From Streptomyces sp. S.PNR 29 (GTDB lineage: Bacteria; Actinomycetota; Actinomycetes; Streptomycetales; Streptomycetaceae), in NCBI RefSeq assembly GCF_030386795.1, contig NZ_JANUQM010000012.1, positions 62,001 through 126,000 on the forward strand: DNA of 64,000 nucleotides, written 5' to 3'. Position numbers and translations under genes: made by a program. How positions within the stretch are numbered: position 1 is the first letter of the stretch; the number at the start of each line of letters is the position of its first letter. The notes beneath the pieces were generated by a model. That model was given only the letters and a program-made list of their open reading frames with translations. It did not search any database and was not told the origin of the DNA. Below are positions 49,810-57,336 of the stretch, piece by piece.

Positions 49810-50855
49810 CGGGGATCCCCTTCGAGTACGGCGACCAGGTTCTGTTGCAGGCAGGGGCCGGAGGTGGCGTGGGCGAGGGCCCGGTCGGACGCGCCGCGGT
49901 GGATGGCGGCGGCGGCCTCTCCGATGCGGATGAGTCCGGCGGCCATCATCGGGTTGGCGGCGAGGGCGCCGCCGGACGGGTTGACGCGCACGCTGTCGCC
50001 GAGGCGGAGGGCCTTGCGCAGGACGATCTCCTGGGAGGTGAAGGGGGCGTGCAACTCGGCGGTGTCGACGGGCCGATCGAAGGCACCGGCCCGCTCGGCG
50101 GCCAGACGCGTGGACGGCGAGTCGGTCAGGTCACGGACGCCGAGGCCGTGCGCCTCGATGCGGTGGTCGAGGCCCCGGATCCAGGCGGGCCGCGGGCACA
50201 GCTCACGGGCCCGCTCCCCCGCCGCGAGGACCACGGCGGCGGCCCCGTCGCCGATGGGCGGGCAGTCGCCGGTGCGCAGGGGCCGTACGCGGTACTCGCC
50301 CTGCGGGGCCGGACCGCGAAGCTGCGCATGGGGGTTGGAGGTGGCCGCCTCCCGGCTGCGGGCGGCGACGGCGGCGAGGGCGGGTTCGTCCGTCTCGCCC
50401 GCGTCGATGAGCGCCTGTGCCTGGAGGGCGGCCAGGGCGACGGAGTCGGGCCACAGGGGGGCGACGTAGTACGGGTCGAGCTGCCTGGTCAGGACGTCGC
50501 GCACGGAGCCGGGCGAGGACTTGCCGTAGGAGTACACGAGCGCGGTGTCGGCGTCCCCGCTGCGCAGTTTGACCCATGCCTCGTACAGCGCCCAGGCGCC
50601 GTCCATCTCCACGTGCGACTCGGAGATCGGCGGCCAGGCGCCCACCCCGTCGAGGGCGAGCGTGAAGGAGAAGGCGCGGCCGGCGAGGTAGTCGCTGGAG
50701 CCGGAGCAGGTGAAGCCGATGTCGGCGGTCCTCAGTCCGGTCCGGTCGAGGACCTCGTGCAGGACCGGCATGAGCATCTCCACCTCGGAGAGCTCCTCGC
50801 TGGTGCGCCGGTGGACGGTCTGAGCGAAGGCGACGACCGCGATGTCCCTCGTCAC
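49806..50855 (-). CDS. thiolase-fold protein, Ltp4-like, lacking Cys and His
   Basis: A 349-residue thiolase-superfamily protein beginning RDIAVVAFAQTVHRRTSEELSEVEML. The nucleophile region reads SHVEMDGAWALYEAW, with no Cys; the region corresponding to GHPLGATG reads AANPMMAAG. The C-terminus HATSGPCLQQNLVAVLEG is that of DUF35-associated members. It starts at a GTG overlapping the DUF35 stop and overlaps the next gene by ATGA. With its neighbours it probably forms a heteromeric complex on an acyl-CoA. Confidence 0.85.
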   Translation of the reverse strand: MTRDIAVVAFAQTVHRRTSEELSEVEMLMPVLHEVLDRTGLRTADIGFTCSGSSDYLAGRAFSFTLALDGVGAWPPISESHVEMDGAWALYEAWVKLRSGDADTALVYSYGKSSPGSVRDVLTRQLDPYYVAPLWPDSVALAALQAQALIDAGETDEPALAAVAARSREAATSNPHAQLRGPAPQGEYRVRPLRTGDCPPIGDGAAAVVLAAGERARELCPRPAWIRGLDHRIEAHGLGVRDLTDSPSTRLAAERAGAFDRPVDTAELHAPFTSQEIVLRKALRLGDSVRVNPSGGALAANPMMAAGLIRIGEAAAAIHRGASDRALAHATSGPCLQQNLVAVLEGDPR

Positions 50856-51793
50856 AGCAGCTCCTTGTACGTCTCGTAGTCGGCGTCGGGTTCGCCGGTG
50901 GGCCGGTAGTGGTCGGGATAGCGGGCTCCCTCGGTCCACACCGGCTCCACGCGCAGGCCCATCCGTACCTGGTCGTAGGGGATACCGGCGATACGGCCGT
51001 GCAGGGCGAGGTCGGCGCCGTCGAGGGCGATGTGGGCATAGACGTAGGGCACCTCGATGTCGAGGTTCCTCGCTTTGATGTTGACGATGCAGAACGTGGT
51101 CACCGTGCCGCGCGGACCCACTTGGACCTGTTCGGATGTGGCCACCCCACAGGTCGGGCACGCCCCCCTGGGCGGGACGTACACCTTGCGGCAGACCGGG
51201 CAGCGTTCGCCGACCGTGCGGCGTTCGGCGAGGGCGGTGATGTAGGCGGACTGCGCGCGGCCGGGTGAATAGGTGTAGTCGAGGCGGGCGGCGGCGACGA
51301 TCCCGGTGACCGGGTCCGCGAACTCACCGGTGTGGCCGGAGGGTCGGTGCGGATCGCCGTGGTGCGGCTCGAAGCAGGCGATGTCCGTGATGGCCCCGGT
51401 GCGTTCGGTGGCCCAGCGGACGCGGACGCGCATGCCGGTGTGCACGGCGTCGGGGCCGGGGGCGTCGAGGGCGTGCAGGAGGGCGGTGTCGGCGCCGTCC
51501 AGGCGGACCAGGGCCCAGGCGAAGGGGGTGTCGAGGGGCTGGCCGCGGCGGGGTTCGTGGTTCCAGGCCCAGGTGGTGACCGTGCCGGTGGGGGCGACCT
51601 CGACGAGGTCGCGGATCTCTTCGGCGGTGACGGGGTCGTACTCGACGGGCGGCACGAGGGTGCGGCCGTCGTTGGTCTTCACACCGAGGAGAACGCGTTC
51701 GCGCAGGCCGCTCAGGAAGGCGCTCTGCACGGGGCCGAGGGAGCGGGTGAAGGGGAACTCGACGACGAGAGGGGCTTTGAGGACTTCGGGCAT
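50852..51793 (-). CDS. tandem DUF35 (Zn-ribbon/OB-fold) acyl-CoA-binding protein
   Basis: A 313-residue protein with two DUF35 units. The second holds a Zn-ribbon CPVCRKVYVPPRGACPTCG at about residue 197-215, followed by an OB fold (VGPRGTVTTFCIVNIKARNLDIEVPYVYAHIALDGADLALHGRI). The first (about residues 70-160) has the OB fold VAPTGTVTTWAWNHEPRRGQPLDTPFAWALVRLDGADTALLH and no visible ribbon. DUF35 proteins bind and complement thiolase-fold aldolases or hydratases. It is the first gene in the coupled operon, with GTGA overlap to the Ltp4-like gene. Confidence 0.88.
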   Translation of the reverse strand: MPEVLKAPLVVEFPFTRSLGPVQSAFLSGLRERVLLGVKTNDGRTLVPPVEYDPVTAEEIRDLVEVAPTGTVTTWAWNHEPRRGQPLDTPFAWALVRLDGADTALLHALDAPGPDAVHTGMRVRVRWATERTGAITDIACFEPHHGDPHRPSGHTGEFADPVTGIVAAARLDYTYSPGRAQSAYITALAERRTVGERCPVCRKVYVPPRGACPTCGVATSEQVQVGPRGTVTTFCIVNIKARNLDIEVPYVYAHIALDGADLALHGRIAGIPYDQVRMGLRVEPVWTEGARYPDHYRPTGEPDADYETYKELL

Positions 51794-51961
51794 CGAGCGC
51801 GTGCCTCCTTCGGAGGTCGGCGTGCTGGGGGCGGGCGGTGGCTGAGCAGGATCGGCACGGCGCGCCGCCGATTGGGCGCGTGGCAGCGACCTGGGCGGCT
51901 CCGCGGCGTGAGCGCGGCCGGCACGAGCGGATCGCAGCGTCCGCACCTGACGGCGGAGCGC

Positions 51962-52762
51962 CTACGCGCGCTTGTAGACGGGCGGTCGCTTCTGCGCGAA
52001 CGCGCGGGCGCCCTCCTTGGCGTCGGCGGTGTCGAAGATCGGCCGGCCCCGCTCCAGTTCGGCGGCGAGGCCGTCGGTCTCGGTCATCTCCGCCGTCTCG
52101 TACACCGACGCCTTGACGGCCTCGACGGCCAGCGGGCCGCAGGCGTTGATCTGTTCGGCGATCTCCAGGGCCTTCTCCAACGCGCTGCCGTCGGGGACGA
52201 CATGGCCGATCAGGCCGATGGCCGCGGCCTCCCGGGCACTGTAGGGGCGGCCGGTGAGCAGCATCTCCAAGGCGTGGGTGCGGGGGATCTGGCGTTGCAG
52301 CCGGACCGTGGAGCCGCCGATGGGGAACAGGCCGCGCCTGACCTCGAAGAGCCCGAAGGTCGCGGACTCGCCCGCGACGCGGAGGTCGGTGCCCTGGAGG
52401 ATCTCGGTGCCGCCCGCGACACAGTGCCCCTCGACGGCGGCGACCACCGGCTTACGGGGCCGGTGGTGGCGCAGCATGGCCTTCCAGTGCAGGTCGGGGT
52501 CGGCCTTGAGCCGGTCGCGGTACTGCTCGCCCTCCATTCCCCGCCCCGCGAGGGCCTTGAGGTCCATGCCCGCGCAGAACGCGCCGCCCGCCCCCGTCAG
52601 CACGATCGAGCGGACCGTGTCGTCCTCGTCGGCTTCGACCCAGCCGTCGTACAGGCCGACGAGCATCGGCAGCGAGAGCGCGTTCTTGGCTTCCGGCCTG
52701 TTGAGCGTGAGCACCAGTGTGGCGCCTTCGCGCCGCACGGTGAGGTGTTCGGTCCCACCCAT
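51962..52762 (-). CDS. enoyl-CoA hydratase, EchA19-like
   Basis: A 266-residue crotonase. Signature stretches: LTVRREGATLVLTLNRPEAKNALSLPML, the oxyanion-hole TGAGGAFCAGMDLKA (first loop) and VAAVEGHCVAGGTEILQGTDLRVAGESATFGLFEVRRGLFPIGGS, where hydratases normally place two Glu residues; one Glu is visible at FGLFEVRRG. The GGTEILQGTDLRVAGES segment is close to mycobacterial EchA19, as I remember it. It is in line with the DUF35-Ltp operon, 168 bases upstream, and divergent from the FadD19-like gene. Confidence 0.88.
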   Translation of the reverse strand: MGGTEHLTVRREGATLVLTLNRPEAKNALSLPMLVGLYDGWVEADEDDTVRSIVLTGAGGAFCAGMDLKALAGRGMEGEQYRDRLKADPDLHWKAMLRHHRPRKPVVAAVEGHCVAGGTEILQGTDLRVAGESATFGLFEVRRGLFPIGGSTVRLQRQIPRTHALEMLLTGRPYSAREAAAIGLIGHVVPDGSALEKALEIAEQINACGPLAVEAVKASVYETAEMTETDGLAAELERGRPIFDTADAKEGARAFAQKRPPVYKRA

Positions 52763-52827
52763 TGCCGTCCTCCCGTCTGACGGAACGAGAACAGGTTGCA
52801 GTAGTGGCCGGGCCAGTACAAGGGTTT

Positions 52828-52844
52828 TCTGACAGTCAGTCAGA
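52828..52844. promoter_or_regulatory. palindromic operator between EchA19-like and FadD19-like genes
   Basis: TCTGAC-N5-GTCAGA, a perfect inverted repeat, lies 66 bases from the crotonase start and 96 bases from the synthetase start. Its size suits a TetR-type repressor of CoA catabolism, which is not encoded in the window. It does not match the KstR consensus that I remember. Confidence 0.5.
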
Positions 52845-52939
52845 TTTCTGCTGCGCGGTCTCTTCCCACTTGGACCGCCCTTTGCTCTGATGACCGGCGA
52901 ACCGACGGATGCCGGGCACTGCGGGGGTCAGGAGGAGCG

Positions 52940-54553
52940 GTGGAGTACAACCTTGCCGACCTGTTCGAGTCCGTCGTCGACGTGGTGCCGGGCCGCGAGG
53001 CGCTGGTGTACGTCGACCACCCGGGTACGGGCGCGGAGCGCCGGCTGACGTACGCGGAGCTGGACGCGGCCGCGAACCGCATCGGCCACCATCTGCTCGA
53101 CAGCGGGATACGGCCCGGTGAGCATGTCGGGCTGCACCTGTACAACGGGGTCGAGTACCTGCAGACGGTGCTCGGCTGCCTGAAGGCGCGGATCGTTCCG
53201 ATCAACGTCAACTACCGTTACGTGGAAGAGGAGTTGGTGTACCTCTACCGGGACGCGGATCTGGTGGCGCTGGTCTTCGACGCGGAGTTCGGCGACCGGG
53301 TGGCGGCAGCGCTGCCGCGTTCCCCGAAACTGCGGCACCTGGTGTGCGTGGGGGCTCCCGGGCCGGCCGATGTGTCCGCCGTGGCCTTCACGGACGCCGA
53401 GGCCGCCGGGTCCCCGGAACGCGGGTTCCCGTCGCGCTCGGCCGACGACCAGTTCATCATCTACACCGGTGGCACGACCGGGATGCCCAAGGGTGTGATG
53501 TGGCGTCAGGAGGACCTGTTCTTCGCGGGGCTCGGCGGTGGCGCCCCGACCGGTGAGCCGGTGAAGAAGCCGGAGGAGCTGGCCGAGCGCGTCGCGGCCG
53601 GCGGGGACGGGATCACCTTCTTCCCCGCTCCCCCGCTGATGCACGGCACGTCCACGCTCACGGCGTTCATCGGCTTCCACTTCGGGCAGCGTGTCGTGCT
53701 GCACCGCAGGTTCGTGCCCGAGGAGGTGCTGCGGACCGTCGAGAAGGAGAAGGTCACCAGCATGGCGCTGGTGGGCGACGCGATGCTGCGTCCGCTGATC
53801 GACGCGCTGAACGGACCGATGAAGGGCACCGACTGCTCCTCGCTGTTCAGCGTGTCCTCGTCGGGCGCCGTCATGTCGGAGACGGTCCGCCGGCAGTTCC
53901 AGGCGCTGGTGCCGAACGCGCTGCTGCTGAACAACTTCGGCTCCTCGGAGTCCGGCTTCAACGGCACGGCGACCGAGGACGCGGGCGTCGAACGGGGCTT
54001 CCGGATCCGCGTCCACTCCCGGACGCAGGTGGTCGACCCGGTGACGCACGAGCCGGTCGCCGTCGGCGAGGTGGGCCGGATCGCGCAGTGCGGGCACGTG
54101 CCGCTCGGCTACTACAACGACCCGGTCAAAACCGCCGAGACCTTCTTCGAGAAGGACGGCGAGCGCTGGGTGCTGCTCGGCGACATGGCCACCGTCGACG
54201 CCGACGGTGTGGTCACCGTCCTCGGCCGGGGCTCGCAGTGCATCAACACCGGGGGCGAGAAGGTGTACCCGGAGGAGGTCGAGCAGGCGCTGAAGTCCCA
54301 TCCGGACGTGTACGACGCGCTGGTGGCCGGGGTGCCGGACGCCAGGTGGGGCCACCATGTGGCGGCCGTGGTGCAGTTGCGCGAGGGCGCGGCGCGGCTG
54401 TCCCTGGAGGATGTCCAGACGCACTGCCGGGCCCGGCTGGCCGGGTACAAGATCCCGCGTCAGCTGGTGCTGACCGACACCATCCAGCGGTCACCGAGCG
54501 GCAAGGCGGACTACCAGTGGGCGCGGCAGGTGGCGGTGGCGGCGGACGGATGA
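52940..54553 (+). CDS. acyl-CoA synthetase, FadD19-like
   Basis: A 537-residue AMP-forming ligase. The P-loop is YTGGTTGMPKGVMWRQED, A5 is NFGSSESGFNGTAT, A7 is LLGDMATVDADG and the catalytic-Lys A10 is SPSGKADYQWA. The segments VPINVNYRYVEEELVYLY and GGEKVYPEEVEQALKSHPDVYDALVAGVPD resemble mycobacterial FadD19, a C24-branched sterol side-chain CoA ligase. It starts at GTG after a CAGGAGGAG site. Divergent pairing with an EchA19-like gene matches the mycobacterial order. Steroid substrate is inference. Confidence 0.88.
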   Translation: MEYNLADLFESVVDVVPGREALVYVDHPGTGAERRLTYAELDAAANRIGHHLLDSGIRPGEHVGLHLYNGVEYLQTVLGCLKARIVPINVNYRYVEEELVYLYRDADLVALVFDAEFGDRVAAALPRSPKLRHLVCVGAPGPADVSAVAFTDAEAAGSPERGFPSRSADDQFIIYTGGTTGMPKGVMWRQEDLFFAGLGGGAPTGEPVKKPEELAERVAAGGDGITFFPAPPLMHGTSTLTAFIGFHFGQRVVLHRRFVPEEVLRTVEKEKVTSMALVGDAMLRPLIDALNGPMKGTDCSSLFSVSSSGAVMSETVRRQFQALVPNALLLNNFGSSESGFNGTATEDAGVERGFRIRVHSRTQVVDPVTHEPVAVGEVGRIAQCGHVPLGYYNDPVKTAETFFEKDGERWVLLGDMATVDADGVVTVLGRGSQCINTGGEKVYPEEVEQALKSHPDVYDALVAGVPDARWGHHVAAVVQLREGAARLSLEDVQTHCRARLAGYKIPRQLVLTDTIQRSPSGKADYQWARQVAVAADG

Positions 54554-54670
54554 ATTCCGCACCCGGTCGATTGAACCTAGGGTGACGTGCGGACGTACTG
54601 GGTGGTGGCAGGCTCGGCCGTCGGGCCCTGTTTGCCATGCCCTCGCAAGACCGCACGGAAGGACCCCCGG

Positions 54671-56443
54671 GTGTCGCTCTTCACTCGCTCTCGTCAACGG
54701 CCGGACACCACCGAGGGCGGGGCGGACGCGGACGGCGACACCGCCGAACAGGAGGAAACGGCCGAGGAGACCGGCCCCGGGGAGGCGTCCCACCCACCCG
54801 GGTGGTTCGGCTGGCGGCGCCGTTATCCCCGTACGGCACGCGGCGTCACCGTGGCGACGACCGTGCTGGCCGGTGCGCTGGTGCTCGCCGTGCTGCTCGT
54901 GCCCAACCGCCTCGACCGGATCACTGTCCACTCGTTCCTCCGCCTCCCCGTCGAGGCGATCTTCCTCGGGGCCGTCCTGCTCGCACTGCCGTCGACGAGA
55001 GCACGGCGGATCACGGCCGTCGCCCTGGGGGCGATCCTCGGGCCGTCCGCGATTCTGAAGTGCCTCGACATGGGGTTCCGTCAGACCCTGGCGCGGCCGT
55101 TCGACCTGGTCTTCGACTGGGTTCTGCTGAACGACGGGGCCGACTGGGTGAAGGACTCGTTCGGGCGCTCGGGCGAGGTGCTCGCGGTGGTCGGGGTGAT
55201 CCTCCTGGTCATCGCCGTGCTCGTGTCGAGCGCGCTCGCGATGGTGCGGCTGGCGGACGTGCTGGCCCGGCACCGCGCCGTGGCCGTACGCTCCACGCTG
55301 GTCCTCGGCGTCGTGTGGATCATCTGCTTCACCCTGGGGGTGCAGTTCGGCGGCACCACGGTCGCCACCAAGGGCTACGCCCAGTACCTCACCAACCGGG
55401 TCCAGTACGTCCGCGACGGCCTCGGGGACGCCGACGTCTTCGAGAAGCAGCTGGCCGTCGACGCCTTCGCCAGGACGCCGCCCGACCAACTGCTGGCCGG
55501 ACTGCGCGGCAAGGACGTGATGTTCACCTTCATCGAGAGCTACGGCCGGGTGGCGATCGACGATCCGGCCATGGCCCCGGAGATCGACGCGACGCTCAAG
55601 CAGGGCAACGCGAGGCTCAAGGCGGCCGGCTTCGCGGCGCGCAGCGGCTGGCTCAGGTCGCCCGTGACGGGCGCCGGCAGCTGGCTCGCCCACTCGACGT
55701 TCCTGTCCGGTCTGTGGATCAAGAACCAGCAGCGGTACCGGACCCTGACCACCAGTGACCGCGCCACCCTCACCGGCTACTTCCGGAAGACCGGCGCCTG
55801 GCGCACGGTCGGCATCGTCCCGGGCGTGCGCAAGGCCTGGCCCGAGGGCAGGTACTTCGGCCTGGACCACATCTACGACTCCACGCACCTCGGCTACCAC
55901 GGTCCGTACTTCAGCTGGACGCCCGTGCCGGATCAGTTCAGCCTGGAGTCCTTCCAGAAGCTGGAGCACGGCAAGAAGAACCGCGACCCGATCATGGCGG
56001 AGATCATCCTTGCCTCCAGCCACAACCCCTGGTCCCCCGTCGCCCACATGATCGACTGGGACGACCTCGGAGACGGTTCCGTCTTCCACAAGATCAAGAA
56101 GCAGGGGACGAACCCCACCGAGGTCTGGAAGAGCTCGAAGCGCGTACGGACCGAGTACCGCAAGGCCATCCAGTACTCCCTGGACAGCCTGACCGAATGG
56201 GTCCAGCGCTACGGCGACGACAACACCGTCCTGGTCTTCCTCGGCGACCACCAGCCCGTCCCGACGGTCACTGCGGGCAGTACGAGCAGGGACGTCCCGG
56301 TGACCGTCGTCGCCCGCGACAGGAAGGTCCTGGACAGGATCGCCGACTGGGGCTGGACGGACGGCCTGAAGCCCGCGGAGAACGCCCCCACCTGGGGTAT
56401 GGACAAGTTCCGCGACCGCTTCCTGACGGCCTACGCCAAGTGA
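54671..56443 (+). CDS. membrane sulfatase-family enzyme (LTA-synthase/phosphoglycerol-transferase fold)
   Basis: A 590-residue membrane enzyme. A cytoplasmic acidic N-terminus (about 55 residues) is followed by four or five TM helices. The extracellular sulfatase-type domain begins about residue 270. FTFIESYGRVAIDDP contains the nucleophile region (Ser where LTA synthases use Thr), and FLGDHQPVPTV is the C-terminal metal site. It may add phosphoglycerol or a similar head-group to a surface polymer. I start at the GTG with GGAAGGAC upstream; the frame is open 28 codons further. It converges on the hydrolase gene with 4 bases between. Confidence 0.82.
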   Translation: MSLFTRSRQRPDTTEGGADADGDTAEQEETAEETGPGEASHPPGWFGWRRRYPRTARGVTVATTVLAGALVLAVLLVPNRLDRITVHSFLRLPVEAIFLGAVLLALPSTRARRITAVALGAILGPSAILKCLDMGFRQTLARPFDLVFDWVLLNDGADWVKDSFGRSGEVLAVVGVILLVIAVLVSSALAMVRLADVLARHRAVAVRSTLVLGVVWIICFTLGVQFGGTTVATKGYAQYLTNRVQYVRDGLGDADVFEKQLAVDAFARTPPDQLLAGLRGKDVMFTFIESYGRVAIDDPAMAPEIDATLKQGNARLKAAGFAARSGWLRSPVTGAGSWLAHSTFLSGLWIKNQQRYRTLTTSDRATLTGYFRKTGAWRTVGIVPGVRKAWPEGRYFGLDHIYDSTHLGYHGPYFSWTPVPDQFSLESFQKLEHGKKNRDPIMAEIILASSHNPWSPVAHMIDWDDLGDGSVFHKIKKQGTNPTEVWKSSKRVRTEYRKAIQYSLDSLTEWVQRYGDDNTVLVFLGDHQPVPTVTAGSTSRDVPVTVVARDRKVLDRIADWGWTDGLKPAENAPTWGMDKFRDRFLTAYAK

Positions 56444-56447
56444 CGGC

Positions 56448-57167
56448 TCACTCCGCGAGGAACGGCTCCACCACGGCCAGGAACTCCTCCGGCCGCGTCT
56501 CGTGCACGAGATGTCCCGCCTCGACGGTCACCAGCCGGGCGTCGGGGATCAGCCCGGCGAGCGTGGCGATCTGATCCTGCGGGATCAGACTCCCGGCGCC
56601 CCCGCCGATCAGCAGCGTGGGCATGGCGATCCGCCGCATGCCCTCCCACCATGCGCGAGAGGGGGCGTTGCGCTGCTCGTCGGTGGCCCGCACCATCGCC
56701 CAGTCGAACGACAGCTCCCCGTCGGGCCGTTCGGCGGGCGGCCGGGGCGGGTCGAGCGGGATCGGCGCGGGGACGTCCTCCAGCACGAGCCGCCGTACGA
56801 CGCCGGGGTGCCGTTGCGCGAGCAGGTAGGCGACCGCCCCGCCGAGCGAGTGGCCCACCACGTCGACGCGGTCGGCGCCGAGCGCGGCGAGGAAGGCATG
56901 GATGTCGTCGCACATCGTCTCGTAGGCGTACACGTCCGCCGTCGCGCCCGGATCGGCGCCGGGCCAGTCGCTGTGTCCGTGACCGCGCAGGTCAGGGGCG
57001 TACACCCGGCGGGGCCGCGCCCCCGCGGCGAGCCGTGCGGCGATCGTCGTCCAGTCCCCGCCGTCGGCGCCACGGCAGTGCAACAGGAGGACGGGGGCAG
57101 CGTCCTCGGGACCCCAGGCACGGTAGGCGAGGGTGATGCCGTTCGCCTTCACGGTGTGGATCTCCAT
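56448..57167 (-). CDS. alpha/beta hydrolase
   Basis: A 239-residue hydrolase. The oxyanion region is VLLLHCRGADGGDWTT, where HGGG-type sequences are more usual. The nucleophile Ser is in VDVVGHSLGGAVAYLLAQ, the Asp about residue 188 and the His in VEAGHLVHETRPEEF. Related proteins act on esters, lactones or ring-cleavage products. It is divergent from the paaK-type gene, sharing a 169-base region with two palindromes, so a common function in aromatic-acid metabolism is plausible. Confidence 0.88.
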   Translation of the reverse strand: MEIHTVKANGITLAYRAWGPEDAAPVLLLHCRGADGGDWTTIAARLAAGARPRRVYAPDLRGHGHSDWPGADPGATADVYAYETMCDDIHAFLAALGADRVDVVGHSLGGAVAYLLAQRHPGVVRRLVLEDVPAPIPLDPPRPPAERPDGELSFDWAMVRATDEQRNAPSRAWWEGMRRIAMPTLLIGGGAGSLIPQDQIATLAGLIPDARLVTVEAGHLVHETRPEEFLAVVEPFLAE

Positions 57168-57219
57168 GGCGGGGACCCTAGCCGGAGGGGCGCCGGCGCA
57201 CCCTCCCGGTCTGCCGACG

Positions 57220-57234
57220 GCAGAAAACGCGCCG
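57220..57234. promoter_or_regulatory. palindrome TCTGCCG-N-CGGCAGA
   Basis: A perfect 7-base inverted repeat with one central base, in the divergent hydrolase/paaK region. It also contains TCTGCC-N3-GGCAGA, the half-sites seen upstream of clpP3. Operator identity unknown. Confidence 0.4.
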
Positions 57235-57285
57235 ACGGGCTCTTGCTTCCGGCGCGGTGGCCTGGATTACTGATCTCCAGCAGAT

Positions 57286-57303
57286 CGACCGAATGATCGG
57301 TCG
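57286..57303. promoter_or_regulatory. TetR-type operator CGACCGA-N4-TCGGTCG upstream of paaK
   Basis: A perfect 7-base inverted repeat with a 4-base spacer, ending 33 bases upstream of the ATG. As I recall, ACCGA-N4-TCGGT is the general form of PaaR-type sites in phenylacetate gene control. No paaR is in the window. Confidence 0.55.
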
Positions 57304-57336
57304 TCCCGATTCACGTGATGGGTGAGGGAGAGTCCC

